Positions 9,141 to 18,080 are shown, numbered from the stretch's first letter. The stretch is 64,000 nt of DNA from Paenibacillus periandrae (GCF_022458865.1 NZ_JAJNMU010000028.1:47970-111969), one strand, 5' to 3'. Made by a program: numbers and translations. Notes: generated by a model not told the origin, from the sequence alone.

Positions 9141-10193
9141 TTACTTGCTCAAAGCAGTAACAGCTTCGTCTATAATTTGACTAAAAGCGATGGGTCCATA
9201 CCCTGCGAACCATTTGGCGGAATCCTTGACTACATACAAATGATTATTTTTTACAGCCGGAAGGGTTTTCCAAATAGGGTTTTGCTGCAGCTCCGACCAT
9301 ACCTTTTCATTGTCGGCTCCATCACGAACGAGCATGAAAATATGATCAGCCTTCAGATCGGGCAGCTTTTCCATTGAAATGGTCGCAATCGACTTTTTAA
9401 ATTCAATCCCCATTGCTTTATAGTCCGGTTCCTTAAGTCCAACGTTCTCATACAACAGACTGCCGAAGTAGGTCATTTTCCCACGATTTTGTTCCTCAAT
9501 TCCAACTACCGACAATTCTTTACCACTAACCCTCACAAAAGCTACCGTTTGATTACCTACAATCTTGGATAGTTTTTCTTTGGCTTGTGCGGCTTTATCA
9601 AGAAGCTGCTTGACCACGACATCGGCTTCTTTTTCTTTACCTACAATTTTGGCTGTGTCACGGAACCACTCCATGGCATCCAGATAATTCTCCTGCAGCA
9701 CCGTCGGAGCGATCTTGTTGAGCGAATCATACGTTTTCTCATGAAAGCCTGTGTTGGCAATAATAAGATCAGGCTCAGCTGCCAATACAGCTTCCAGATT
9801 CAGTTCATGTGCGAGACCGAGCGGCTTAACGCCTTGCAGTTGATCCTTCAGATAAGGCAGAAACTCCGTCCCTGTCTGAGTGACCAACGCGTGAGGCTTG
9901 ATGCCAAGCGCGAGCAGATGATCCGCATGGGCATAGACGAGCGCAGCTATTTTTTTGGGCTCGGCCGGGATCTTGACATCGCCCAGCTTATGCTTAACCG
10001 TACGCTCTTTGGGGTTCTCCTTAGGATTCGGAGCTGTTGTACCCTTATTGTCAGCCGGCTTTACTCCTGCTTCCGTCGTACTCGGTTCTGTACCCGTAGT
10101 TCCGCAGCCCGTTACGATCCATACCATCGTTAAAATCAGAGCTGTAATCAGCAGCCAATGGCGATTCCCTCTGTGTACTTGTGTACCTAACAT
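9141..10193 (-). CDS. Iron-siderophore ABC transporter substrate-binding lipoprotein
   Basis: A 350-residue class III binding protein of the FecB/FhuD type. A hydrophobic signal ends in the lipobox IVTGC with C30, so the mature protein should be lipid-anchored outside the membrane. A Pro/Thr/Lys-rich linker of about 35 residues follows, then the two-lobed domain with typical segments PKKIAALVYAHADHLLALG and EPDLIIANTGFHEKTYDSL. It would hand a ferric siderophore to the FecCD permeases upstream in this cluster. The specific siderophore is unknown. The ATG follows GGGGAG, and a 7-1-7 Fur box lies 27 bases upstream of it, so it probably has its own iron-repressed promoter behind the Btr-like gene. 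Confidence 0.9.
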   Translation of the reverse strand: MLGTQVHRGNRHWLLITALILTMVWIVTGCGTTGTEPSTTEAGVKPADNKGTTAPNPKENPKERTVKHKLGDVKIPAEPKKIAALVYAHADHLLALGIKPHALVTQTGTEFLPYLKDQLQGVKPLGLAHELNLEAVLAAEPDLIIANTGFHEKTYDSLNKIAPTVLQENYLDAMEWFRDTAKIVGKEKEADVVVKQLLDKAAQAKEKLSKIVGNQTVAFVRVSGKELSVVGIEEQNRGKMTYFGSLLYENVGLKEPDYKAMGIEFKKSIATISMEKLPDLKADHIFMLVRDGADNEKVWSELQQNPIWKTLPAVKNNHLYVVKDSAKWFAGYGPIAFSQIIDEAVTALSK

Positions 10194-10219
10194 GCTCTAA
10201 TCTCCCCGTTTCGTCTAAT

Positions 10220-10234
10220 TGATATCGATTATCA
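10220..10234. promoter_or_regulatory. Fur box upstream of a siderophore-binding gene
   Basis: TGATATCGATTATCA fits the 7-1-7 Bacillus Fur box TGATAATNATTATCA at 12 of 14 defined positions. The right arm is perfect. Confidence 0.65.
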
Positions 10235-10294
10235 TTCACAATTATAACGATTACTCAGGGAAGAGCCATGAACAAATATGACGGATCACATAGA

Positions 10295-11890
10295 TTATTG
10301 TGACACGAACCATTCCACAACCTCATCAAGAATGCATGCATGCGATAACGAGGTGTAGCAATTCCATGAGGAGGGATCATCCTGAATCCAGTACACCTGC
10401 TGTTTTTGAACAGCCTTCATCTTGTTCCAAGGCCCGGTTTTTAGCGGCTCGGCCGCCTTTCGTACATCCGCGCAATCCCTGTTTTGTATGATCAAATAAT
10501 CAGGCTCATACGTGTTCGTTATAGCCTCTTCCGTCATTTCCATAAAGTGATAAATACCGCAAACTCCCTCCGGAGAAGCCAAATGCAAGTCTCCATAAAT
10601 AACCGCCCCGGCATTACGGCTTCCATACACGTAGTATTTACCGCCGCGAATGACGAGTATGAGTACTTTGTTAGAGGACCCCATATGTTTTTTGAGCTGG
10701 CTGCGGGCACGCTCGGCTTTTGTCTCGTAATTGCTCAGCCATTCATTTGCCTGCTTTTCCTTACCAATCACTCTGGAAACCGCTTTGAAGTGTCCCCTCC
10801 AGTCCATCTGGAAAAATGGAATCGTAATCGTAGGAGCAATACTGTTTAACCGTTCCGCTTTAAGCGGATCCACGTATTCGCTGGTCAGGATTAAGCTTGG
10901 CTGCGCATCCGCCAAAATCTCTAGGTCGGGATTAACATCATCCACATGGGTAGCTTCAGGTAAATGGGCGGTAATCGGATTGGACTTGATTCGGGGTGAA
11001 ATATAGGGCTCAACACCCAGCGCCAGAAGATGCCCGGAATAGGGAATGAACAGCGAGGCCACGTTTTTCGTGCGACTGTAGTTTTTTACATATACCGTGG
11101 GGGCAGACCCTTCGTTTTGCTTGAATTTGCGGCTAAAATAGAATTCATCGTTAAAACCGACGCTATGTGCAACCTCTCTGATGGAGGTGTTGGAAAGTAC
11201 AAGCATACGCTTGGCATGTCTCATACGAATCTCCGTCAAATAATCCATAGGGCTTTGCCCATTCTGCTTTTTGAACAACCGTGAATAATACTCGGCACTC
11301 ATCCCGGCAATTTGCGCCAGCGTTTCCCGGGTTATCCCCTCCCGGTAGTTGCGTTCCATGTATGCCATCGTGCGAGATATCGCCTCTTGGGCATCCGGCT
11401 GGCTGCCAAGAAAACCTTGCTGAACAATATCGAGAAGCAGCTCCTGGAACCATATGTTCGCTTTGAGCCTGTCCCATGTATTCTCCCGCTGCCGATGCTG
11501 TATCATATTGCGTGCAATTTCCTCCAGTCTGGAGCAGGAAGGAACACTCACGACCCTGCGGCAAGGAAGCTCCCCGTATTGATGGCGGGTTGGCTCAGAG
11601 ACATCATATACATGGAAAGCAATCAGATAGATTTGAATTTCACTGACCTCTTCCTTACTGGCCTCCAACAGGACCCCCGGTGACAGTACAAGGCAAGTGC
11701 CACGACTCATGCTTATGCTGTCTCCATCAATTCTGCACACGCCTCCGCCTCCGCTTACCAGCAGCAGTGTGTGTAAGGTGATAATGCTTTTGCCCAATCG
11801 GCCATATGTTTCCGTATTCAGCAGACGAATCTCTTCAAGCTTGTATAACAAAGAATCCACCGCAGGCACCTTTGACTCCTGATCATGCAT
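10295..11890 (-). CDS. Btr-like AraC regulator fused to a siderophore-binding domain
   Basis: A 531-residue cytoplasmic protein with the layout of B. subtilis Btr (YbbB): an N-terminal cupin-like region, two AraC helix-turn-helix motifs (about 170-265, with GMSAEYYSRLFKKQNG and SVGFNDEFYFSRKFKQ), then a FecB-type binding domain from about 275 to the end (SGHLLALGVEPYISPR, QPSLILTSEYVDPLKAERL). Btr senses its siderophore through that domain and activates the uptake genes. The same role is inferred here for the flanking transporter. There is no signal peptide. The chosen start is the ATG at 11890. A GTG at 11902 is possible, and neither has a strong ribosome site. The gene sits between the two binding-protein genes on the same strand. 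Confidence 0.88.
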   Translation of the reverse strand: MHDQESKVPAVDSLLYKLEEIRLLNTETYGRLGKSIITLHTLLLVSGGGGVCRIDGDSISMSRGTCLVLSPGVLLEASKEEVSEIQIYLIAFHVYDVSEPTRHQYGELPCRRVVSVPSCSRLEEIARNMIQHRQRENTWDRLKANIWFQELLLDIVQQGFLGSQPDAQEAISRTMAYMERNYREGITRETLAQIAGMSAEYYSRLFKKQNGQSPMDYLTEIRMRHAKRMLVLSNTSIREVAHSVGFNDEFYFSRKFKQNEGSAPTVYVKNYSRTKNVASLFIPYSGHLLALGVEPYISPRIKSNPITAHLPEATHVDDVNPDLEILADAQPSLILTSEYVDPLKAERLNSIAPTITIPFFQMDWRGHFKAVSRVIGKEKQANEWLSNYETKAERARSQLKKHMGSSNKVLILVIRGGKYYVYGSRNAGAVIYGDLHLASPEGVCGIYHFMEMTEEAITNTYEPDYLIIQNRDCADVRKAAEPLKTGPWNKMKAVQKQQVYWIQDDPSSWNCYTSLSHACILDEVVEWFVSQ

Positions 11891-11966
11891 CACAATCACC
11901 ACTTTCGCTCAAAAAAACGATGTAGCATCACAGTCACAACGTTCATGATAAGTTTGTTTTCCATCC

Positions 11967-13004
11967 CTATTTCCGGTAATGCTCCAAGAGCAGCTGCACC
12001 TGCTTCTCCAACTGTTTTTCAATAGAGAGCGGGTCACCAGGAAGGAAATCATCGACACTGACAGGGATGACACGATTCTCCTTGACGACGGGCAGGCTGC
12101 GCCAAACCGGTGCATTTTTGAGTTCGTTCTCCAGTTTGGAATTATCACCGTTCTGCCAATCGTAGACGGATAGGAAAACATAATCGCCCATATATTCCGG
12201 CAGCGCTTCAAGAGAGACTTTTACATATGACGGCTCTTTGTCCATGATCGTCTCCTGAACCTTGGGCGGAGCTTTCAGCTGCAACGAATTATACAAACTA
12301 AAGGTGCCCCGGCCAAAGAGGTTTCCGAAAATCATAATTTCTGACTTCGGCCACGCTTCCATTACCGTAAATGTAACATTTGAACCTATGACTCCAGCTA
12401 ATTGTTCGCGATACTGCGCTACTTTCTTCTCATACTGTGTAATCCACTGCTCCGCCTTCTGCGGCTGACCGACGACATCGGCTACTTCTTTCAACTGGTC
12501 CAACATCGTTTTGGAGCCGTATTTCAATATTACAGTAGGGGCGATTTTGGAAAAAGCCGCATAATTCTGAGTCTCCTCATTAGCATTTTCCTGCAAGATA
12601 ATCAGATCCGGCTCCATACTGAGCGCCTTCTCCAGCGAAATCGTGGTACCCAGGTCTTCAATACCCGCCGTCAAGCCGTGCGGTTTCAGGAAAGACGATT
12701 TCTCAAATTGACTCAGCTGATTCGAAGTCGCACCAAGCGGCTTTACCCCAAGCGCCAGCAAATGCCCCATAAATTGGTTGACGATGATCCGTTTTGGATG
12801 CGTTGGAATTGTTACTTCATGTCCTTGATAATCTCGGAACACACGCGTTTCTGGTGCTGTCGACGACGATGCCTGTCCGCTTCCAGCTGCAGATTGTACA
12901 GAATCTGATGTCTCCATACTTGAATTTGCGCCGCAAGCGGCCAACAGCATGCAGAGCAGCACGCAGACAACAAACGATTTAGCAAATCCGGATGACAATT
13001 TCAT
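11967..13004 (-). CDS. Second iron-siderophore ABC transporter substrate-binding lipoprotein
   Basis: A 345-residue FecB/FeuA-type binding protein. The signal peptide (KSFVVCVLLCMLLAAC) ends at C24 in the lipobox LAAC. The mature domain begins with VTIPTHPKRIIVNQFMGHLL and carries EPDLIILQENANEETQNYAA. It is clearly diverged from the other binding protein in this cluster, so the two may serve different ferric siderophores through the same permease. The ATG has an AGGAG site seven bases upstream, and a Fur box overlaps the promoter region. The gene follows the second permease gene by 52 bases on the same strand, consistent with either a shared or an internal promoter. Confidence 0.9.
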   Translation of the reverse strand: MKLSSGFAKSFVVCVLLCMLLAACGANSSMETSDSVQSAAGSGQASSSTAPETRVFRDYQGHEVTIPTHPKRIIVNQFMGHLLALGVKPLGATSNQLSQFEKSSFLKPHGLTAGIEDLGTTISLEKALSMEPDLIILQENANEETQNYAAFSKIAPTVILKYGSKTMLDQLKEVADVVGQPQKAEQWITQYEKKVAQYREQLAGVIGSNVTFTVMEAWPKSEIMIFGNLFGRGTFSLYNSLQLKAPPKVQETIMDKEPSYVKVSLEALPEYMGDYVFLSVYDWQNGDNSKLENELKNAPVWRSLPVVKENRVIPVSVDDFLPGDPLSIEKQLEKQVQLLLEHYRK

Positions 13005-13030
13005 GGTATTCTCCTAACGTAATCTTATTA

Positions 13031-13045
13031 AGATAATGATTACTA
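13031..13045. promoter_or_regulatory. Fur box upstream of the second siderophore-binding gene
   Basis: AGATAATGATTACTA matches the 7-1-7 Fur box at 11 of 14 defined positions and lies 27 bases upstream of the start codon. Further AT-rich half-sites flank it (ACTAATAATC). Confidence 0.6.
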
Positions 13046-13056
13046 ATAATCTTGAA

Positions 13057-14091
13057 TTACGTCTTCGAACGAGCCAGCAAATAAAGAAAATAAGGAGCGC
13101 CAATAATCGCCACAACAATGCCTGTCGGGATTTCAGAAGGCTGCAGAATCTGGCGGCCTAGCGTATCAGCAGTTATAACCAACAACGATCCCACCAGGGC
13201 CGATGTCGGAAGCAGCAATTGATGCTTGGGTCCAACCAGTCGCCGCGCCAGATGCGGTCCAATAAGTCCTACGAATCCGATGCCTCCGCTTACAGCAACA
13301 CATGAGGCGGCCAGTCCAACTGCAGCGGACAATAGCTTCACCTGCTCTCTTGATACCGATGCCCCCAGTCCGACTGCCGTTTGTTCACCCAAATTGAGCA
13401 CGTTCATGACCGAAGCTTTATAGAAAACAAAAGGCAGCAGAACAACAATCCATGGCAGCAGCGATAGCACGAACTTCCAGTTCGTTCCCCATATGCTGCC
13501 CGCCATCCAAGTCGCCACAAATTGGTATTTATCAGGGCTCAGCCGCAGCATCAGCACGATCATCGCCGCGCTAATACCCGCCGCAACGGCAATTCCCGTC
13601 AGCAACAGACGCGTTGGCGACAAGCCCTTATGGCGCTTGTACGCAAGTGAATAGATGAGGGCAGCTGTCAGACCTGCTCCCACCAAGGCAAGTACCGGCA
13701 GCAGAAAGACCGGCGCAGCGGCTGTCGTCGGATAGAACGAGATAAACAGCATCACCATTAATCCAGCTCCGGCGTTGATACCAAGAATTCCAGGGTCCGC
13801 CAAGGCGTTACGCGATATTCCCTGCATCACACACCCTGATACGGCCAATCCAGCGCCAATCAGCACGGAAATCACGATCCGTGGCAGGCGGAAATCGAAC
13901 AAAATCAGATTTTGCTTATTCGTCCCCAAACCGAACAATGTACGAATCACATCTATCGGGGAAAGCCGGATAAATCCCATATTCATGCTAACCAAAAAGG
14001 CAATGATAATAAGCACACTGAGTATGGACAATACCAGAATGCCGTGCTTTCTCTTCCTTTGTTCGACAGTTGAAACCGATACGATATCCAT
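13057..14091 (-). CDS. FecCD-type iron-siderophore ABC permease (second)
   Basis: A 344-residue polytopic inner-membrane protein of the FecCD/BtuC family, normally with ten membrane helices. Family landmarks are RLPRIVISVLIGAGLAVSG, NALADPGILGINAGAG and GFVGLIGPHLARRLVG, the last including the coupling helix that contacts the ATPase. It should pair with the permease encoded just upstream to form the ferric-siderophore channel. Its ATG directly abuts the TAG stop of that gene, with an AAGGAGGG site lying inside the upstream gene, so the two are translationally coupled. No ATPase gene accompanies the pair, as with feuBC of B. subtilis, whose ATPase YusV is encoded elsewhere. Confidence 0.93.
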   Translation of the reverse strand: MDIVSVSTVEQRKRKHGILVLSILSVLIIIAFLVSMNMGFIRLSPIDVIRTLFGLGTNKQNLILFDFRLPRIVISVLIGAGLAVSGCVMQGISRNALADPGILGINAGAGLMVMLFISFYPTTAAAPVFLLPVLALVGAGLTAALIYSLAYKRHKGLSPTRLLLTGIAVAAGISAAMIVLMLRLSPDKYQFVATWMAGSIWGTNWKFVLSLLPWIVVLLPFVFYKASVMNVLNLGEQTAVGLGASVSREQVKLLSAAVGLAASCVAVSGGIGFVGLIGPHLARRLVGPKHQLLLPTSALVGSLLVITADTLGRQILQPSEIPTGIVVAIIGAPYFLYLLARSKT

Positions 14092-15156
14092 CTATAGTTC
14101 CCTCCTTTCCTTACGTGCCAGATACAGGAAGAAAGGCACCCCGATGAGCGCGATGAATGCCCCGATCGGTGTTTCATAGGGTGGATTGATCATTCTTGCC
14201 CCCAGATCAGCGAACACGACAAGCAGGCTTCCCAGCACCGCCGAGCAGAGAATAATCCAGCGATAATCGACACCAACCAGCTTTCGTGTTAGATGGGGAA
14301 TAATGAGCCCAACAAAACCGACAGCTCCAACAACCGCTACCGCTGCTCCGGCAAGAATAAGTACAATGACAGCACCGGCCAGCCTGACCCATTGCGTTCG
14401 TTGCCCAAGTCCGCGAGCGATATCTTCTCCCAGACTCAGCATCGTGATCGAACGAGACAAGGCAATCGCCCCAAGGATGGCAGCAGCGACCCAAGGAGAC
14501 ATAATTTTTAGTTGGATCCACTTCGTCCCTGCTACACCGCCTGCATACCAAAATGCCAGGTCTTGACCGATTTTGTAGTAAAGCGCAATCCCTTCACTGA
14601 TCGCACTAAGCAGCGCGCTAAGCGCGGCACCGGCCAAGACCAATCGTACAGGTGTCAGCCCACCTTTAGCCAGCGAGCCGATGCCGTACACTAGCCCTGC
14701 GCCCATACCTGCACCTATAAACGAATACATAATCAGGTACATAAATGGCAAGCCCGGGTAAAAAGCAAAGCAAAGCGCCAGCATTAATCCTGCCCCGGCA
14801 TTCAGCCCAAGCAGGCTCGAGTCCGCCAGCGGGTTACGAGTCATCCCCTGCATGATGGCCCCCGCTACAGCAAAGCAAGCCCCGACCATCGCGCCGCCGA
14901 GCACTCGCGGAAGACGCAGCTCCTGAATAATCTGATGTTGAGTGAGATCGGGATTAAAGTTGAAAATTGCCTCCCACACAACGAATAAATGGATATCGGC
15001 CGCACCGAAGGAGACGGATAAGCCTATGCCCAACACTAATGCGACCAACCCACCTGTCAATATGAAGGTTGCCGTCCATGGTCGGCTTCGGAACCTGTCG
15101 GCAGAGGGTGAAAATTGTTTTTGCTTCGAAATATGATGTTCCATTGATTTACTCAT
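14092..15156 (-). CDS. FecCD-type iron-siderophore ABC permease (first)
   Basis: A 354-residue FecCD-family membrane protein. An N-terminal cytoplasmic tail of about 25 residues precedes the helices. ELRLPRVLGGAMVGACFAVAG, NPLADSSLLGLNAGAG and GFVGLIIPHLTRKLVG are the family signatures. The start at ATG 15156 is preferred because AAAGGTGG lies six bases upstream. A GTG three codons earlier would overlap that site. It is the first gene of the import operon, and a Fur box lies about 93 bases upstream. It forms the channel with the next permease and should take ferric siderophore from the two lipoproteins encoded downstream. Confidence 0.93.
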   Translation of the reverse strand: MSKSMEHHISKQKQFSPSADRFRSRPWTATFILTGGLVALVLGIGLSVSFGAADIHLFVVWEAIFNFNPDLTQHQIIQELRLPRVLGGAMVGACFAVAGAIMQGMTRNPLADSSLLGLNAGAGLMLALCFAFYPGLPFMYLIMYSFIGAGMGAGLVYGIGSLAKGGLTPVRLVLAGAALSALLSAISEGIALYYKIGQDLAFWYAGGVAGTKWIQLKIMSPWVAAAILGAIALSRSITMLSLGEDIARGLGQRTQWVRLAGAVIVLILAGAAVAVVGAVGFVGLIIPHLTRKLVGVDYRWIILCSAVLGSLLVVFADLGARMINPPYETPIGAFIALIGVPFFLYLARKERREL

Positions 15157-15248
15157 CTGTTCCACCTTTGCAAGTATTAAATTAAATAGATACCCTTTCT
15201 TGAAATGAGACTCTATCCATAAAAGAACATGTGCTTAAACCATGATAT

Positions 15249-15263
15249 TGATTCTCATTATCA
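15249..15263. promoter_or_regulatory. Fur box upstream of the permease genes
   Basis: TGATTCTCATTATCA fits the 7-1-7 Fur box at 12 of 14 defined positions with a perfect right arm. It lies in the AT-rich promoter region of the permease operon. Confidence 0.6.
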
Positions 15264-15410
15264 TACAACACTTTTTAATTTGATCATATATAAAATCAAA
15301 AAATTTTACTTTTTTCTTCAAATTCATAATCAATCTCTATGACTTTCTATTAGTCAAAAAGAGAAGTTTGTCCGGCTCACCCCGAACAAGCCTCAATACC
15401 TTTGGTATCA

Positions 15411-16454
15411 TTATGCTTCCTCGGCCGCCAAGCCAAGTGCACGATTCTTCTCTTTAAACCGCTCATTGTGGGAGGATACATATGCCACCTTAGGAGCTTC
15501 TGGATCCATGTACAGCTTGGCACTATTGAGCGCCAGCACGCCGTCTGTAAACGTTCCTGCGATCAGTCTGACCTTGCTGTTATAGGTCACGAAGTCGCCT
15601 GCACCGAAGATGCCCGGGATGTTGGTCGCCATTTTCTCACCTACGGTTGCATTCCATTCTCCCATGTTGAGATCCCAGTCACGAATCGGTCCAAAATCAC
15701 TTCTCATCCCATGATTCACGATAACAGCATCCACCTCCAGCCGTTCGCACTCCCCTGTTTCTACATGTGCAATCGTCACCTGATCAATACTGTCTCCGCT
15801 ACTGCTGTGGAGTGCATGCATGGCATATGGCGTACGCACGTCTACAGAGGATTGCTTCATCCTGGACACGTTTCGCTCATGACCTCCAAAGCTGTCACGT
15901 CGGTGCACGACGGTTACACTCTTCGCAATCGATTCCAACTCATTAGCCCAGTCCACTGCCGAATCGCCACCCCCGGAAATCAGAACTCGTTTCCCACGGA
16001 AGACCTCCAGCTCTTGGACCGTATAATACAGGTTGGTCACTTCGTATCGGTCTGCTCCTTCGATCTCCAGCTTCGCCATCTTGCGAATGCCGTAACCGAT
16101 TGTCAAAATAACCGTTCTTGTATGATGCCGTTCTCCATTTGCAGCAGTCAGGATAATGGTACCGTCCGGCTGTCGTTCAAAGCTTGTAATTTGCTGACCG
16201 AGTACAATTGTTGGCTCAAAGGTTTCGGCTTGCTCAATCAATTGGGCGATCAATTTCTCGCAGCGAATCGGTGTGAGGCCCCCTACATCCCAGATGATTT
16301 TCTCGGGATAGGTGAGCAGCCTTCCGCCCAATTGATCCTGTGCTTCAATCAGCTTCGTCTTCAATTCACGCATACCACTATAAAAAGTCGTATATAGACC
16401 AGCAGGCCCTCCGCCAATAATCGTGACGTCATAAAGTTCTAATTGTGCGTTCAT
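15411..16454 (-). CDS. Ferredoxin/flavodoxin-NADP reductase, YumC/YcgT type
   Basis: A 347-residue thioredoxin-reductase-like flavoprotein. The FAD-binding motif (VTIIGGGPAGLYTTFYSG) lies at the N-terminus, an NADPH-binding motif (LISGGGDSAVDWANEL) lies mid-protein, and the C-terminal FAD contact is FGAGDFVTYNSK. No CxxC redox pair is present, which separates it from thioredoxin reductase. B. subtilis homologues are 332-336 residues. Placed in an iron island, it probably supplies electrons for iron release from siderophores or for Fe-S repair. The start at 16454 has GGAGG seven bases upstream. The 55 codons upstream in the same frame do not look like a flavoprotein N-terminus. It lies behind a broken AraC gene and a strong Fur box. 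Confidence 0.9.
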   Translation of the reverse strand: MNAQLELYDVTIIGGGPAGLYTTFYSGMRELKTKLIEAQDQLGGRLLTYPEKIIWDVGGLTPIRCEKLIAQLIEQAETFEPTIVLGQQITSFERQPDGTIILTAANGERHHTRTVILTIGYGIRKMAKLEIEGADRYEVTNLYYTVQELEVFRGKRVLISGGGDSAVDWANELESIAKSVTVVHRRDSFGGHERNVSRMKQSSVDVRTPYAMHALHSSSGDSIDQVTIAHVETGECERLEVDAVIVNHGMRSDFGPIRDWDLNMGEWNATVGEKMATNIPGIFGAGDFVTYNSKVRLIAGTFTDGVLALNSAKLYMDPEAPKVAYVSSHNERFKEKNRALGLAAEEA

Positions 16455-16575
16455 CATTTGCCTCCAGATTTGTTTTCGTATTGAGATGGATTCATGCTCC
16501 AAACTGAGCCCGATGCAAGCGACTGTATATACCCTGAGCGGCTTGCATCGTGGGAGTGTCCTGGCTGTGAATTTG

Positions 16576-16880
16576 TCACAGCAGCTCATACACAAATTGA
16601 TAGAACAGTGCTTTCGCATGAAATCGCTTCATGGTCCCTTGCTCCATCCATTCCTGATGCACGAGCTGTACCTTGTGCAGCAAGGAAGCAGGATGCTCTG
16701 GCACAAAGCTATATTGAATTTGAAAAGGGTCCCTCTGTTCCATTATGGATACAATTTCCTGACGAACGGGCAGCCGATAGGAGCTTAGCCACTCCTCCGG
16801 CTTCATTGAGATATATGACGAATATCAATGAGCTTAATGGATGCCTGGTTCCATAGTATAAGCTCTTCATCTAAATGCAT
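16576..16880 (-). pseudogene. AraC-type regulator remnant, frameshifted and truncated
   Basis: An ATG at 16880, five bases after AAGGGA, opens a frame that reads ASIKLIDIRHIS and then meets a TGA. Shifting one base lets the reading continue as MKPEEWLSSYRLP and on to RFHAKALFYQFVYELL, where another TGA at 16576 ends it. The IKLIDIRHI...YRLP pattern is that of the N-terminal sensing region of Btr-type AraC regulators in iron islands. The segment between RLP and VRQEIVSIM is shorter than expected, which suggests an internal deletion. No DNA-binding part remains. It sits between a strong Fur box and the ferredoxin reductase gene and was probably the first gene of that unit. Confidence 0.6.
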
Positions 16881-16950
16881 TTTGTCCCTTCAACTCCGAG
16901 GTTAGCATTTGGCGCATGATAACTGACAGTACCCTCAAGCAATTATAATT

Positions 16951-16969
16951 GATAATGGTTATCATTATC
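16951..16969. promoter_or_regulatory. Strong Fur box upstream of the AraC remnant and ferredoxin reductase
   Basis: GATAATGGTTATCATTATC matches the classical 19-base Fur box GATAATGATAATCATTATC at 17 of 19 positions, the best of the four Fur sites in this window. Confidence 0.75.
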
Positions 16970-17170
16970 AAGAATGAAGAAGATGCCTATCATCGGCCCG
17001 GGATCGCTCCCAACGATTCCCTATCATAGCACTTCATTTGTTGCCTGAGTGGAATCTCATCATCTACGATTAGCACAGTGAGCAATTGCTGTTCCATGTA
17101 CGTACCCCCATTGTAAAAAAGACCCGTGAGGGTCCAAGGTTTCAGCTGCTGTTGAATGGACCACCTGTTA

Positions 17171-17380
17171 TTAATACTGCGGTCCCGTTATTGTCATCAT
17201 AGGCGTCCCCCCTGCCATTCCTTTATAAGACTGTACCGTTTCATTTGTATAATAAAACTCCTTATCTGCTTTCTGTATCCTGATCTCATACATCTTCTGC
17301 TCCAAGGGATGAATGAAGCTCGTCCGAGTATAGGCTCGGAGAGCCGGGATCGGTCCCTCTTTTACTTTATTTTCATTCAA
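17171..17380 (-). CDS. Hypothetical protein, 69 residues
   Basis: An ATG with AAGG five bases upstream opens 69 codons. The product is charged at the N-terminus and ends MAGGTPMMTITGPQY, with no membrane segment or motif I recognise. Just upstream, the in-frame-shifted sequence reads MNMHIAALQLPGIKVE and stops at a TGA overlapping this start. Either two tiny coupled genes exist, or a single older gene has been broken by a one-base change. The surrounding 16970-17554 stretch holds no other gene I can support. Its coding status is uncertain. Confidence 0.3.
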   Translation of the reverse strand: MNENKVKEGPIPALRAYTRTSFIHPLEQKMYEIRIQKADKEFYYTNETVQSYKGMAGGTPMMTITGPQY

Positions 17381-17554
17381 CCTTAATGCCAGGAAGCTGC
17401 AGCGCCGCGATATGCATGTTCATGTCAATACCGACCTCACTCAATCATAGCGCAGCAGAAGCCCAGATAAAATCGTTGAATACCCTTACATAGGATTGTT
17501 TAATTGTATATAATTGGTTGTGTTACAGACCATTCTGAAGGAGAGATTCCGCAC

Positions 17555-18031
17555 ATGGAAGATTATATTGAATTATAAAAAAGTCTACTGGCTGAGGAAG
17601 ATGAGCTTCAATTTTCACAGTTTACCAATGAAATGGCACTGCAAATCGGGTGCAGAATTATAGAAATAATAAAGCAGGAAAATAAGCATGTTACCATTGA
17701 CATTACGAGGAACGGACAGCAGCTATTCCATTACGCCTTTCCCAAAACCTCAGCAGACAACGACCAATGGGTGAGAAGGAAAAGTAATGTCGCTTGCCGT
17801 TTTGGTCATAGCTCCCATTATATATGGGCGCAGCTCAGAGCTGCTAAGAAAACCATTCAGGAGAGGTATCTGGTTGATCCTACCGAATATGCCGCAAGTG
17901 GAGGCGCTTTCCCCATTATTGTTAAAAATGTCGGTGTGATTGGCGCAATTGCTGTTTCCGGCTTACCGCAAGAAGAGGATCATCTCGTAGTAACTACAGT
18001 CATCCGCGAATTCATTAATAAAACCAATTGA
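17555..18031 (+). pseudogene. UPF0303 (GlcG/HbpS-like) protein with a premature stop at codon 8
   Basis: The expected start is the ATG at 17555 (MEDYIEL), 11 bases after a GGAG site. Codon 8 is TAA (17576-17578). Beyond it the same frame continues cleanly as KSLLAEEDELQFSQFTNEMALQIG to the normal C-terminus, so the full product would be about 158 residues, the usual length of the family. The body has the family hallmarks ITRNGQQLFHYAFP, RFGHSS and EYAASGGAFPIIV. Re-initiation at the ATG at 17633 would lose 26 residues and has no ribosome site. The family is sometimes called heme-degrading domain protein, but its function is not settled. Loss of one codon is the only damage seen, so a sequencing error or recent mutation is possible. 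Confidence 0.75.
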
Positions 18032-18080
18032 GTAAGGTGCATGTATTCAATGTAAATGAAGCTTTTTTGGGTGGGATAAC

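Noticed and set aside
13057..15156. Expectation of an ATPase gene for the siderophore importer
   Set aside because: No Walker A/ABC signature was found anywhere from 9141 to 17000. The absence is reported as a finding instead.
15402..16397. A 331-codon plus-strand frame opposite the ferredoxin reductase
   Set aside because: Antisense shadow of a clear flavoprotein. It is Cys/His-rich without any known motif.
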